From: an uncultured Fibrobacter sp. | GTDB lineage: Bacteria > Fibrobacterota > Fibrobacteria > Fibrobacterales > Fibrobacteraceae | Assembly (NCBI GenBank): GCA_946408125.1 | Contig: CAMJQW010000001.1 | Span: 1 to 64,000, forward strand | DNA length: 64,000 nt | Reading direction: 5' to 3' | Position numbers and translations under genes: made by a program | The notes under the pieces: generated by a model | Told to the model about the DNA's origin: nothing | Database searches by the model: none | What the model saw: only the letters and a program-made list of their open reading frames with translations | In this document: positions 1-8,226 of the stretch, in pieces | Numbering within the stretch: the first letter of the stretch is position 1 | How the letters are laid out: each line of letters begins with the position of its first letter

Positions 1-740
1 TGTTCTTCGGTGACTTCCTTTTCGCTCTGGCGCCACAAGGCCTGCTTTTCGTTCAGGCGTTCTTCGGGCTTTTCTTCGAGTTCGCCCTTGTCGTTCTTCT
101 TCGGTTCCGGGTGGAAGTAAATGCCGTAGCTCACAAAGCCGCTGTACTTCTGCACGATGTCCTTGATTTTCCATTCGCTGGCGAAGTCTTCGGCGTCTTC
201 GTCATCCTTCAGGTACAAGGTAATCTTGGTGCCGACCTTGTCGAGCGGGGCTTCGGAAATCTCGAAGTCGCCCGTGCCTTCGGAGGCCCACAGGTAACCC
301 TGCTTCTCGCCGGCCTTGAGGGTCAACACTTCGACTTTCTTCGCGACCATGAACACGGAGTAGAAACCCACGCCGAACTGACCGATCAGATCGACGCTGC
401 CCTTGTCGCCTTCCTTGAGGTTCTTGATGAAGTTCTTGGTGCCGCTACGGGCGATGGTGCCGAGGCAGTTGATCAAATCTTCCTTGTTCATGCCGATACC
501 GTTGTCTTCGACAACGATTCGCTTGCCTTCCTTGTTCACCGAGATATCGATGCGGAGCTGGGTGCCCTGCGGCAGAAGGTCTGCGTTGGAGAGCGAAAGG
601 AAACGGCGCTTGTCGAGTGCGTCCGCCGCGTTCGAGACGAGCTCGCGCAGGAAGATTTCCTTGTTGCTGTAAAGGGAATTGATCATCAAGTTCAGCATGT
701 CGCGAACTTCGGTTTGGAACTCCATCTTTTCTGTTGCCAT
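1..740 (-). CDS. htpG: Chaperone HtpG (Hsp90), N-terminal part, cut by window edge
   Basis: This is the N-terminal 246 residues of an Hsp90 chaperone, an ATP-driven cytosolic dimer that helps proteins fold under stress. The protein starts MATEKMEFQTEV and carries the GHKL ATPase motifs of the family: the ELVSNAADALDK helix with its ATP-binding Asn, the DNGIGM motif, and the IGQFGVGFYS lid and glycine-rich segment. The ATG at 738-740 is preceded by AAAGGA. The middle and C-terminal domains lie beyond the left edge, so completeness cannot be judged. The gene points away from the lipoprotein gene at 1012 and shares the 741-1011 intergenic region with it. Confidence 0.97.
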   Translation of the reverse strand, partial: MATEKMEFQTEVRDMLNLMINSLYSNKEIFLRELVSNAADALDKRRFLSLSNADLLPQGTQLRIDISVNKEGKRIVVEDNGIGMNKEDLINCLGTIARSGTKNFIKNLKEGDKGSVDLIGQFGVGFYSVFMVAKKVEVLTLKAGEKQGYLWASEGTGDFEISEAPLDKVGTKITLYLKDDEDAEDFASEWKIKDIVQKYSGFVSYGIYFHPEPKKNDKGELEEKPEERLNEKQALWRQSEKEVTEE

Positions 741-756
741 TTTTCTGTCCTTTGTC

Positions 757-776
757 ATCCCCGCGAAGGCGGGGAT
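757..776. repeat. REP-like palindromic element
   Basis: A perfect 8-bp inverted repeat (ATCCCCGC, loop GAAG, GCGGGGAT) lies between htpG and the next gene. Its flanks (TTGTC before, CTCC after) match the common dispersed bacterial GTCATCCCCGCG-type intergenic repeat. It could form a hairpin at the 5' end of the htpG transcript, but its lack of a T-tract argues against a terminator. The rest of 741-1011 is AT-rich and shows nothing else definite. Confidence 0.6.
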
Positions 777-1011
777 CTCCTTGATGTTTAATTTTCAAGC
801 AATCCGGCGTACAAAATGTTTCAAAATGAAACAAAGTGCGCGTCTCCGCTATGTTTTCGCGAAGTATATCGCAAGAACCGTGCCAATTAGTTGGGCCACG
901 CCCCGGTGGCCGGACAGAAAATTTTTTTTGAAAAGGATGTCACGAAACGATTTTTTTTCTTACAATTAGATTATAAAACATTCAATTCCCACATAGGGAA
1001 AAGGAGACACC

Positions 1012-2406
1012 ATGCATATCAAACATACTGGCATTGCAAAAGTGTTGGCTTTTTGCCTTCCGCTAGCCATGTCTTTCAGTCTTATCGCTTGCGGCGATGA
1101 TAGCAGTTCTACCGGTGCCGGTGGCAGCGAAAAGTCTTCGGGAAAAACGGCCGATGCCGATGACGATGGCGATTCCAATGGCAGGCCCAAGGCCACCTGT
1201 AGTTTGCCCGATGATGGCGACGAATGGGTGATCGATGTGATTAATGATGACGAAGCGACTTCCGCGCATGGTGACGAAATCATTCACTGGGTCAAAGGAA
1301 AGGCTGTCGTGATGAAAAAGAAAAAAATGGGTAATGCCTCTACTTGCCAGTCGATGGTTGATCAAGGTGGTTTGAGCGGAACCTGTGACGAAGATGGAAA
1401 TCTGCTCATGACGCTTACTTCGGAGAAGTATAAGGATTTCTCAAAAAAGGAACTGTCCAAGGCAATAAAGGAAAACTGGTATAATTGCGTATCCGCCAGC
1501 GAGACCAGTTCTTCGAGCGGGAAGGTGAATTCTTCTGACAGCAAGAGCGCAAACCCGTTCGAGGGCATGGAAGTCGGCAAGTGCAATTTCAAGATTGAAG
1601 ACAAGGTCTGGAAGTATGTCACCTATTCCGACATGCTTGGTGATGAATACACGGCCCATTTCTACGAATACAAGGAGGATGGTTCCCAGGATTCCACCCA
1701 TACCATCTCCCTGGGAAGCATGGCTAAGTCCCTTTGCGGATTCGGGAAAAAGGACACCACCTATACGGAAGACGATATAACCTATCGCTATAAGAACTGG
1801 TGCACGGACGAAGGTTCGGAAGACTTCCAGGTGCAAAAGGGTATCGATGCAGATTATACCCGTGAAGAAGCCTTCGACGATTTCATGGATGAATGTAAGC
1901 TGTTCAACGATATTTTCGGCGACGATGACGACGACGATGATGGCGAAACTTCTCCGGCTGATGTCGAATTATCTTCCAGCAGCAATACGGATGATTCGTC
2001 TTCGAGCAGTAAGAAAGTAGATTCTTCTAGCAGCAAGAAAGATGAAAAGTCCTCCAGCAGCGTTGGCGAATCGGAAGATGAATCCTCCAGCAGCGTTGGC
2101 GAATCGGAAGATAACGAAGAAGAAGATGCCGTTGCCAAATGCGCCTTTAGCAAGGACGACGATGAATGGGTCGTTTCTTCTATGATACGCTTCGTTTGGG
2201 AAGATGACGAGGTGAAGGCTGTAACGCAAACGGATATGGGAGATGCCGCTACCTGCGCAGTGGTGCTTGAAGCGATGGTTGCCGAAAGTGAAGAAACAAA
2301 CTACTCTTGTGATGGGGCGGTTCTTTCGATCGAGGATGCTGACTCTTATGCGGAATACACGAGAGACGACTTGTTCACTACGGCACAGGCTATGTGCGGA
2401 AACTAG
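1012..2406 (+). CDS. Secreted lipoprotein with three four-cysteine modules
   Basis: This 464-residue protein begins with a lipoprotein signal peptide whose lipobox is LIAC (Cys27), followed by an acidic and serine-rich tether. Three similar modules follow at about residues 61-160, 189-296 and 375-463. Each opens with Cys plus a DDEW-like or VW motif and contains four cysteines (63/112/125/159, 191/242/264/295, 377/415/433/462), which suggests disulfide-stapled folds. Linkers are runs of Ser, Asp and Lys. The lipoprotein encoded at 4249-5277 has the same module once. The function is unknown; a surface-exposed outer-membrane role is inferred. A GGAG-type site precedes the ATG, and a strong terminator follows. 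Confidence 0.85.
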   Translation: MHIKHTGIAKVLAFCLPLAMSFSLIACGDDSSSTGAGGSEKSSGKTADADDDGDSNGRPKATCSLPDDGDEWVIDVINDDEATSAHGDEIIHWVKGKAVVMKKKKMGNASTCQSMVDQGGLSGTCDEDGNLLMTLTSEKYKDFSKKELSKAIKENWYNCVSASETSSSSGKVNSSDSKSANPFEGMEVGKCNFKIEDKVWKYVTYSDMLGDEYTAHFYEYKEDGSQDSTHTISLGSMAKSLCGFGKKDTTYTEDDITYRYKNWCTDEGSEDFQVQKGIDADYTREEAFDDFMDECKLFNDIFGDDDDDDDGETSPADVELSSSSNTDDSSSSSKKVDSSSSKKDEKSSSSVGESEDESSSSVGESEDNEEEDAVAKCAFSKDDDEWVVSSMIRFVWEDDEVKAVTQTDMGDAATCAVVLEAMVAESEETNYSCDGAVLSIEDADSYAEYTRDDLFTTAQAMCGN

Positions 2407-2427
2407 TCTAGCGAATGAAAAAAAATG

Positions 2428-2452
2428 CGGTGCAGAAATGCACCGTTTTTTT
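2428..2452. terminator. Bidirectional intrinsic terminator
   Basis: A 7-bp stem (CGGTGCA/TGCACCG) with a GAAA tetraloop is followed by seven T on the plus strand and preceded by eight A. It can therefore serve both the lipoprotein gene ending at 2406 and the convergent uppP gene. Confidence 0.9.
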
Positions 2453-2453
2453 G

Positions 2454-3302
2454 TTAGATAAAGATCAGCCCGAGGATACCCACGGCCCACACGTACCAGG
2501 CGAAGTGCTGGAACTTGCCCTTCTGCAAGAAGGTCATAAGCCACTTGAGGGCGATGATGCCGAAAATGAAGGACACGAGCATGCCCACCAGGAGTTCCGG
2601 GGTGAAACTGCCGGCATCGGCGCACTTGGCTGCCTTCTCGGGATTTTCAAGTGCCATCTGGGCGACCTTCTCGACACTCTGGCACTTGGCCCACTTGATG
2701 ACGTCGAGGAGAGCTGCACCGCCCACGGCGGGGATGCTCATGAGGAAACTGAATTCGCCCGCGTACTTGCGGTTCACGCCCATGAACATCATGGCGCTGA
2801 TGGTAGAGCCGCTACGGCTGATGCCCGGGATGCAGGCGATGCCCTGCACGGTGCCGGTCACGAGGGCGCGCCACCAGTTCATCTTGACACCTTCGTTATC
2901 CGGATGCTTGGCGCCGGTCGGACCCCACTGCGAAGTGAAAAGCAGGATGCCGGTGAAGAGTTCTGCGACGCACACTGCGCGCGGGTTTTCGAACAGGCCT
3001 TCGAGCAAATCCTTGAATCCGAGGCCGATGAGTGCGGTCGGGATGCTCGCCAAGATAATGTAGCCCGCTTCCTTGAGTTGTTCGGGATTGCGGCGGATGC
3101 AGCCCACGATGATGTCGGTAATCTTTTTGTGGAACACGACGAAGATGGAAAGCAGCGTTCCTGCGTGGAGCATGATGTCGAAGAACATGCCCGCTTCGTT
3201 CATGCCTAAAAGTTCGTGCCCGAGAACGAGGTGCCCGGAGCTGGAAATGGGGAGGAATTCGGCGAGGCCCTGCAAGAGGCCCAAGATGATAGATTCTAAC
3301 AT
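2454..3302 (-). CDS. uppP: Undecaprenyl-diphosphatase UppP/BacA
   Basis: This 282-residue integral membrane phosphatase recycles undecaprenyl pyrophosphate to the monophosphate carrier used for peptidoglycan and surface polysaccharides; the family also confers bacitracin tolerance. The signature (Q/E)xxxE is present near the N-terminus as LLQGLAEFLPISSSGHLVLG, and the second active-site motif PGISRSGST is in the middle. Several hydrophobic segments fit the usual multi-span topology. The reading frame continues 48 codons upstream, but those codons translate an intergenic palindromic repeat. The start MLESIILGLLQ at 3300-3302 gives normal family length. Confidence 0.95.
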   Translation of the reverse strand: MLESIILGLLQGLAEFLPISSSGHLVLGHELLGMNEAGMFFDIMLHAGTLLSIFVVFHKKITDIIVGCIRRNPEQLKEAGYIILASIPTALIGLGFKDLLEGLFENPRAVCVAELFTGILLFTSQWGPTGAKHPDNEGVKMNWWRALVTGTVQGIACIPGISRSGSTISAMMFMGVNRKYAGEFSFLMSIPAVGGAALLDVIKWAKCQSVEKVAQMALENPEKAAKCADAGSFTPELLVGMLVSFIFGIIALKWLMTFLQKGKFQHFAWYVWAVGILGLIFI

Positions 3303-3343
3303 GACGGGAAAGATAGAATTTAGTTGAAAAAAATAGTTCTTAG

Positions 3344-3365
3344 ATTCCGGCTCGGAGGCCGGAAT
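3344..3365. repeat. Intergenic palindromic repeat
   Basis: An 8-bp perfect inverted repeat (ATTCCGGC, 6-base loop, GCCGGAAT) lies upstream of uppP in the 3303-3479 spacer. It is followed by GACGTCATGGCGGG-type sequence typical of dispersed bacterial intergenic repeats. Its core differs from the element at 757-776, so two repeat classes may be present. Confidence 0.5.
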
Positions 3366-3479
3366 GACGTCATGGCGGGCTTGCCAATAGCCATTTGCGG
3401 CAATGCCGCTTAGTGGATATGGTCCTCGGAACGGGGAATCCGCCATCTAGGCTTTAATTTCTATTACTATATTAATCAC

Positions 3480-4193
3480 ATGGCTCGCAAATTTCTCCTC
3501 TGCTTTCACGATTTCAGCGTCTGGAACTACCGGAAAGTGACCCCGATTCTCGAAGAACTCCGGGACCTGACTGGGCATCCGTTTAGTGTTTTGGTTATTC
3601 CGGAAACCGAGAAGGCCTCGCCCGAAGCTGTCGAAGGCTTCCGGGAAGCGCTTGGCAAACTGAAAGCGGAAGGCTTCGAGCTCGCCCTCCACGGTTACAA
3701 GCATAAGGCGGAGTTCAGCCAGGGCCGCAGCTACATGGGGATCATCGGGATGAACCTCACGCACGGCGAAGCGGAATTCGCGGGGCTGAGCGAATACGAA
3801 TCCAGCAGGCTCCTGCATGCGGGAATCGCCGCATGGAAGGAACTGTTCGACGAACCCGAAAGGCCTGTAGCTTTCATACCGCCGACCTGGTATAGTAATA
3901 AATTCCTGCCTTCGCAGGTGCATGCCGAAAAGATGCTCTACGAAGACCGGTTTTCGCTCTTGTCCGCGAAGGGGAAGCGTTATGTATCTCCCGTGGCGAG
4001 CTTCGCCGGAATTCTGGACTTCCTCGTGAAGCCGGCGTTCAAGTTCGGAGAATTTGTTTTGAAACTTCCCGTGGGGCTCCCGCGCATCGCACTCCATCCG
4101 GTCGACTTTCCGGAACGTGGGGCGGCGGTTCATGACCTGATTCGCACGGCGCTCCATAGCGGGCGGCAGCTGACGCTGTACCGCGAACTCTAG
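3480..4193 (+). CDS. DUF2334-type deacetylase-fold protein
   Basis: This 237-residue protein appears cytosolic (no signal peptide) and resembles the DUF2334 branch of the polysaccharide deacetylase superfamily. It opens with a strand ending in HDFS (residues 9-12), where the family places a metal-binding His-Asp. It then has a PETEKASPEA segment and the LHGYKH motif around residues 62-67, which supplies further histidines. A PPTWY motif follows mid-protein. The substrate is unknown; a sugar de-N-acetylation or related hydrolysis is a family-level inference. No strong ribosome-binding site is visible before the ATG. A terminator follows directly. Confidence 0.8.
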   Translation: MARKFLLCFHDFSVWNYRKVTPILEELRDLTGHPFSVLVIPETEKASPEAVEGFREALGKLKAEGFELALHGYKHKAEFSQGRSYMGIIGMNLTHGEAEFAGLSEYESSRLLHAGIAAWKELFDEPERPVAFIPPTWYSNKFLPSQVHAEKMLYEDRFSLLSAKGKRYVSPVASFAGILDFLVKPAFKFGEFVLKLPVGLPRIALHPVDFPERGAAVHDLIRTALHSGRQLTLYREL

Positions 4194-4203
4194 AACGAAA
4201 AAA

Positions 4204-4227
4204 GCCCCGCAACCTTGCGGGGCTTTT
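4204..4227. terminator. Bidirectional intrinsic terminator
   Basis: The inverted repeat GCCCCGCAA/TTGCGGGGC at 4204-4223 is flanked by an A run on the left and TTTT on the right. It separates two convergent genes and can stop transcription from both sides. Confidence 0.88.
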
Positions 4228-4248
4228 GTATAAGGGCTCAGGTTTGGA

Positions 4249-5277
4249 TTATGGCATGGTGACGTCGTCGAGAACCCACTCGCCTTCGTCGCATACCATT
4301 TTCAGCGTGGCGTAAGAGCCGTTCTGCAACTTGAACTTGTAGGTGTCCTTGGCGCCTTCAGTACAGGATTTGTTCAGGAACTTGGATACCATATCCTGTG
4401 GCGTCCAGACCTCGTCCATACAGACTGAAGCGACGCCGTTGCTGAGGGTTTTTGTTTCCCCTTCTTCTTCTTCATCGCAGGCGTAATAATCGGATTCGAT
4501 GACTTCGACAAATGCTATCATGTCTTCGGTTAATTCAAAATCCCAGTCGCCATCGTCATCGTCCCAGCCATCATCGTCGTCGCCGGTCCCATCGTCGTCT
4601 TCGAAATAGCTAAGGTATTCCTCGGGAATCCAGTAACCCTGGTAGCAGACAGCGGCGACGCCTTCGATGGTCTTCTTGGCACCTTCGGTGCTGCAGGAAT
4701 ATTCGTCCTCGTCGATAACGGTATAGGGATTGTCGTCGGTGCCCTTCGAACTGCTGGACTTGCCTCCCTTGCTGCTGCTGGAGGCATCATCGAGGTCCTC
4801 GCCGTTGATGGATTTGCAGGTGTTCATCGTTGCCTTGAAGAACGCTTCCTTGTCAGCATAACCGTAGTCTTTGTAGTCTTCTTCTACGGTCACCGTAGTG
4901 ATCAGGACGCCATTCTCGCACTTCATATCTGCACCGGCATCATCCAGTGCACTTTGTATCATGTCAAGATTATTGCAGGTAGCCTTGGCCGATGCGTCAT
5001 CTGTACGTGAGATGATTTTCTGCGTATACTTGGTTCCGCTACCGAAGGAGATGATGGTCGTTGATGCAACGGACTGTTCCGCTCCAGTGGTGTAGGAGTA
5101 TTCCCATTCGTCATCGTCCATGGTGAAATCGCAGCTGCCGGCGTTGGAGCCGTTCGAGCTTCCGCCACTCTTGCCACCGCTCTTGCCGCCGGTCGGGTTG
5201 CTGTCGTCGTCGCCACATGCGGTCAGACCAAAAACCGCGGCCAAGGAAAGGACCATACAGAGTTTCTGCAGTTTCAT
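4249..5277 (-). CDS. Secreted lipoprotein, one four-cysteine and three two-cysteine modules
   Basis: This 342-residue lipoprotein has lipobox LTAC (Cys21) and a Gly/Ser-rich tether. Residues 48-156 form a four-cysteine module (Cys49, 101, 120, 154) that opens CDFTMDDDEW and matches the three modules of the 1012-2406 protein. Three shorter units follow, each a Cys pair about 16-24 residues apart with a Trp after the second Cys (195/211, 267/286, 305/329); the first and third start with a CSTEGAK or CTEGAK pattern. Asp-rich linkers separate them. AAGGAG precedes the ATG. The function is unknown; a surface location is inferred from the lipobox and tether. Confidence 0.85.
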   Translation of the reverse strand: MKLQKLCMVLSLAAVFGLTACGDDDSNPTGGKSGGKSGGSSNGSNAGSCDFTMDDDEWEYSYTTGAEQSVASTTIISFGSGTKYTQKIISRTDDASAKATCNNLDMIQSALDDAGADMKCENGVLITTVTVEEDYKDYGYADKEAFFKATMNTCKSINGEDLDDASSSSKGGKSSSSKGTDDNPYTVIDEDEYSCSTEGAKKTIEGVAAVCYQGYWIPEEYLSYFEDDDGTGDDDDGWDDDDGDWDFELTEDMIAFVEVIESDYYACDEEEEGETKTLSNGVASVCMDEVWTPQDMVSKFLNKSCTEGAKDTYKFKLQNGSYATLKMVCDEGEWVLDDVTMP

Positions 5278-5320
5278 ATATTCTCCTTATGAAAAGATTA
5301 TCTGTCCGTAATATATATTC

Positions 5321-5349
5321 AAAAAAAGGACCGGGGTAGCCGGTCCTTT
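5321..5349 (-). terminator. Intrinsic terminator of the M23 peptidase gene
   Basis: A 10-bp stem (AAAGGACCGG/CCGGTCCTTT) with a five-base loop lies just past the stop codon at 5369. Reading the minus strand it ends in seven T (A run 5321-5327). Confidence 0.88.
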
Positions 5350-5368
5350 CAATTTTTTATGGAAAAGT

Positions 5369-7315
5369 TTACATTCCAGGGATAGTTACGTCGTAACTGG
5401 CCTTGTGCTTGGCTTCGTCGACAATCTGGATGTTGATGCTTTCGCCCGCTTCGGGGAGCTTGTCGGCGATAATGATGATTTCGCGCGGTTCGGAGTCGTA
5501 TTCGGCGGCAATCCATTGCTTGCCGGCCTTGACCGTGATGGAATTCCCGTCCGCGACGCCATCATACTTGAATAGCAGGGGTATCTTGAGGACGGGCTGG
5601 CTGAGGCCGTTCACGTAGGAGTCCGCCCAGTAGGGGAAACCAAGCGTGGGAGCATCGTTGTTCTGGATGTTCGCGATATCGCGGAGCTCGTTTGTGTTCG
5701 CACAGCGCTTCTTGCCGCCGGTCTGCTTGCTGAAGATGAACCAGTCGCGGCTGGTCTCGCCGAGCCAGTAGAGCGGTGCGGGGTTCGCGGGATTCTCGAC
5801 GCAGACGTTCCAGTTCCCAAAGAACTGTAGGCCCTTCGGGTGGAATTCGAGGAAGTCGAGGCTGTCGGTGCGGGTGCGGGTGACCGCAAGGACGCGGATG
5901 GCCGTATCGATGGCGACAGGAATGCCGGAAATTTTCTGGCTGATGCTGATATCGCCAATCTTCGTGTTCCAGTTGATGTTCTTCTGGTACCTGTTGTACG
6001 GGAAGATGGAAATGATCTCGTCTGCAGCCTTTCCGTTGCCGGTCGCTTCGGCGCTTGCCGTGTAGTGGATTGCCTTGAGGTCGGGCAGGGTTTCGACAAT
6101 CTTTCCGATCAGGGTCGGCTTGTGAGCGAAGTCTTTGCACAGATCATCGGAAATGACCGTGTCCTTGGTGCCGAGAGCGGTGAACTTGTAGTTCGACCTG
6201 CAGCGGAAGAGGTCAAGCATGGGGCGGGAGAGGAAGGTGTAGACGGGGGAGGTCTGCTCCTTGAACTGCGCGATGTGCGCGTTGCCCTTGCACTTGGGAT
6301 GCATGTTGAACTTGCGGGTCGTCACGTTGCCCGCGTAGTCCTCGATTTCGAGACGGTAGGTGGAAAGCGGGGCGAGCTTCGCGTTGATGAAGTGCCAGTC
6401 TCCGGCGGTGTCCGCCTCTTCGGCCCACAGAAGCTCGTCGCGGATGTTGAGCATCTTCTTGTAGCTGAGGGTATCTAGGATCTGGCTGTAGATTTTCTCG
6501 TCGTAGCGCCACAGTTCGATGCGGCGAACCGACATCGGATTGTCCTTGGGTTCGCGGCTGTAGTCCGCAATCTTGACCGCCATGTAGAGGCCGAATTCGT
6601 TCTTGACCGGAGTGACGGCGCAACCCTTGCTGAAGGCTTCCGCGTTGGTCATGCCCAGTTCGTTGCCCTGCCAAATCGCGACGCCGAATACCTGCGGGGC
6701 GATGGTGTCCTTGATGGCGACTCCGGCAAGGACCGGATTGATGATGCGGTCGTTGTCCAGGCGGACTTCCAGGTGGAGGTGCGGATTGCCGATACCGGTG
6801 CTACCCGCGAAAGTGAGTGTGTCTCCCTTCTTGTACTTGGTGCCCGGCTTCAGGGTCACGTCGTTCTTCTTGGAAGAATACTGTTTCGCGGCCACCAGTT
6901 CATCGAGTTTGCCGAAGCTGCTCTGGTGCGCGAAAGCCCAGGTCTTGCCGCTTTCGCCCTTGAACAGCATGAGCTTGCCGTAGCCGAACGGGGAAACGCG
7001 GAGTTCCTCGACCTTTCCGTTTTCGGGTGCGTAGATGACCCAGCCTTCTTCCATTTGCGTGGAGTAGTCGAAACCGGCGTGGTAGCGGGTTCCGCGGTTT
7101 TCACCGAAGCTCGACGTCAGGTAGGCTTCACGGTTGAATGGGCTGTACGTGGGGCCCTTCTCCGCATCGGAAGGTTCCTTGCTTGCTGCGGCCTGCTGGC
7201 TTGCAATGCAGTCTTCGTAGGCGAACGCATCCATCGTTTTTTCGTTGCATTTTTCAGCATGAACAAACGAAGCGGAAATGGCGATGAGAATGAATTTATA
7301 CCAAATGTTACGCAT
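5369..7315 (-). CDS. Secreted M23 (LytM-type) peptidase-domain protein
   Basis: This 648-residue exported protein starts MRNIWYKFILIAISASFVHA, a signal peptide. An M23 peptidase domain lies near the N-terminus: the zinc-ligand motif HAGFD and the catalytic HLHLE motif are both present, so it is plausibly an active peptidoglycan endopeptidase in the periplasm or on the surface. The remaining 400 or so residues look beta-rich and unfamiliar. The frame stays open for 77 codons upstream, but those codons run through tRNA-Ala and a terminator, so the start at 7313-7315 is used. Confidence 0.88.
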   Translation of the reverse strand: MRNIWYKFILIAISASFVHAEKCNEKTMDAFAYEDCIASQQAAASKEPSDAEKGPTYSPFNREAYLTSSFGENRGTRYHAGFDYSTQMEEGWVIYAPENGKVEELRVSPFGYGKLMLFKGESGKTWAFAHQSSFGKLDELVAAKQYSSKKNDVTLKPGTKYKKGDTLTFAGSTGIGNPHLHLEVRLDNDRIINPVLAGVAIKDTIAPQVFGVAIWQGNELGMTNAEAFSKGCAVTPVKNEFGLYMAVKIADYSREPKDNPMSVRRIELWRYDEKIYSQILDTLSYKKMLNIRDELLWAEEADTAGDWHFINAKLAPLSTYRLEIEDYAGNVTTRKFNMHPKCKGNAHIAQFKEQTSPVYTFLSRPMLDLFRCRSNYKFTALGTKDTVISDDLCKDFAHKPTLIGKIVETLPDLKAIHYTASAEATGNGKAADEIISIFPYNRYQKNINWNTKIGDISISQKISGIPVAIDTAIRVLAVTRTRTDSLDFLEFHPKGLQFFGNWNVCVENPANPAPLYWLGETSRDWFIFSKQTGGKKRCANTNELRDIANIQNNDAPTLGFPYWADSYVNGLSQPVLKIPLLFKYDGVADGNSITVKAGKQWIAAEYDSEPREIIIIADKLPEAGESINIQIVDEAKHKASYDVTIPGM

Positions 7316-7373
7316 GTTGCCAAAGATAAAAATATCGGCGGGGAGTTTTGGTAGAGGGGAATGCCGGGGCAAC

Positions 7374-7399
7374 AAAAAAACCGCCTCTGAAAGGCGGTT
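7374..7399 (-). terminator. Terminator of tRNA-Ala
   Basis: The stem AACCGCCT/AGGCGGTT (7379-7399) sits nine bases past the tRNA 3' end and is followed on the minus strand by a run of T (A run 7374-7380). Confidence 0.88.
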
Positions 7400-7407
7400 C
7401 TTTTTCG

Positions 7408-7480
7408 TGGAGCTAAGGAGAGTCGAACTCCTGACCTCCTGCATGCCATGCAGGCGCTCTACCAACTGAGCTATAACCCC
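7408..7480 (-). tRNA. tRNA-Ala (anticodon GGC)
   Basis: This is a 73-nt cloverleaf read on the minus strand. The acceptor arm GGGGTTA pairs with TAGCTCC (with G-U pairs), the D stem is GCTC/GAGC, the anticodon stem CCTGC/GCAGG encloses ATGGCAT with anticodon GGC, and the T arm contains TTCGA. The discriminator is A and CCA is not encoded, so it must be added by the tRNA nucleotidyltransferase. Confidence 0.96.
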
Positions 7481-7493
7481 GAAAGGTGAGCCA

Positions 7494-7522
7494 AATAGAG
7501 AAAAATATTTGGCCCTTGTCAA
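7494..7522 (-). promoter_or_regulatory. Promoter of tRNA-Ala
   Basis: A perfect TTGACA -35 box (7517-7522 on the minus strand) is separated by exactly 17 bases from the -10-like TCTATT (7494-7499). It lies 13 bases upstream of the mature tRNA 5' end, which fits a sigma-70-type stable-RNA promoter. Confidence 0.75.
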
Positions 7523-7568
7523 GGGGGCGGAATACTTTTTTTTCAAAAAGACGCCGCCACCGTGAAAT

Positions 7569-8114
7569 TTATGCCTTCTCGATGGTCACACTCTCGATGA
7601 TGACGTCGTCGAACGGGGCGTCGCGGCGGTCCGTCTTGACCCCGGCGATTTCGTCCAGGACTTCGAATCCTTCGTAGAGCTGGCCGAACACGGAGTAGCC
7701 GTCGGCGGGACCCGGACCTACCTGGTCGTGGTCCAAGAAGTGCACGTTGTCGCCGTGGACGATGAAGAACTGGCTGCCGATGGAGTGCGGCATGGCGGTC
7801 TTTGCCCAGCTGAGGGCGCCGCGCATGTGGGTGAGGCACGGATCGTACTTGTCGCCGATGGTGGTTCCCGGACCCTTGGCGGAGTGCCCACCTGTGCCGT
7901 TCCTGTTGGTGAAGTCGCCGCCCTGGATCATGAAGTCCTTGATGATGCGGTGGAAGGGAGCTCCGTCGTACTTGCCCTGCTTGGCAAGTTCGATGAAGTT
8001 CGTGGCGCATTCGCCCACGCGATCTTCGAAGAGGCGAAGCTTCATCGTGCCGTGGTTGGTCTTCATGATGGCGATGGTTTCGCCTGCCTGCGGTTTATCC
8101 AACTGGTTGAACAT
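7569..8114 (-). CDS. Cyclophilin-type peptidyl-prolyl cis-trans isomerase
   Basis: This 181-residue cytosolic cyclophilin catalyses proline cis-trans isomerisation during folding. Family motifs are clear: PFHRIIKDFMIQGGDF with the catalytic Arg and Phe, then SQFFIV and the FGQLYEGFEVLDEI segment. The HFLDHDQVG loop replaces the usual short 'LDG(K/R)HTVFG' stretch and is slightly longer, as in other bacterial forms. No signal peptide is seen. The ATG at 8112-8114 follows TTGGAG at good spacing. It stands alone, upstream of the tRNA. Confidence 0.95.
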   Translation of the reverse strand: MFNQLDKPQAGETIAIMKTNHGTMKLRLFEDRVGECATNFIELAKQGKYDGAPFHRIIKDFMIQGGDFTNRNGTGGHSAKGPGTTIGDKYDPCLTHMRGALSWAKTAMPHSIGSQFFIVHGDNVHFLDHDQVGPGPADGYSVFGQLYEGFEVLDEIAGVKTDRRDAPFDDVIIESVTIEKA

Positions 8115-8226
8115 AGAATCTCCAATAAAAAGGGGTTAATGATTTTGTCTTATATATACAAATATAGCGGCGATTAGAAAAAGAATTAGGCGAAAAAACA
8201 CAAAAAATGCTAGATTAAATAAAGAT

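Noticed and set aside
111..791. Plus-strand open frame across htpG
   Set aside because: The minus strand clearly encodes the Hsp90 ATPase domain.
928..966. Promoter for the 1012 lipoprotein (TTGAAA and TACAAT)
   Set aside because: The boxes are 27 bases apart, too far for a standard sigma-70-type promoter.
7316..7546. Extended N-terminus of the M23 peptidase frame
   Set aside because: These 77 codons run through tRNA-Ala and its terminator; a signal peptide begins at the 7313-7315 start.
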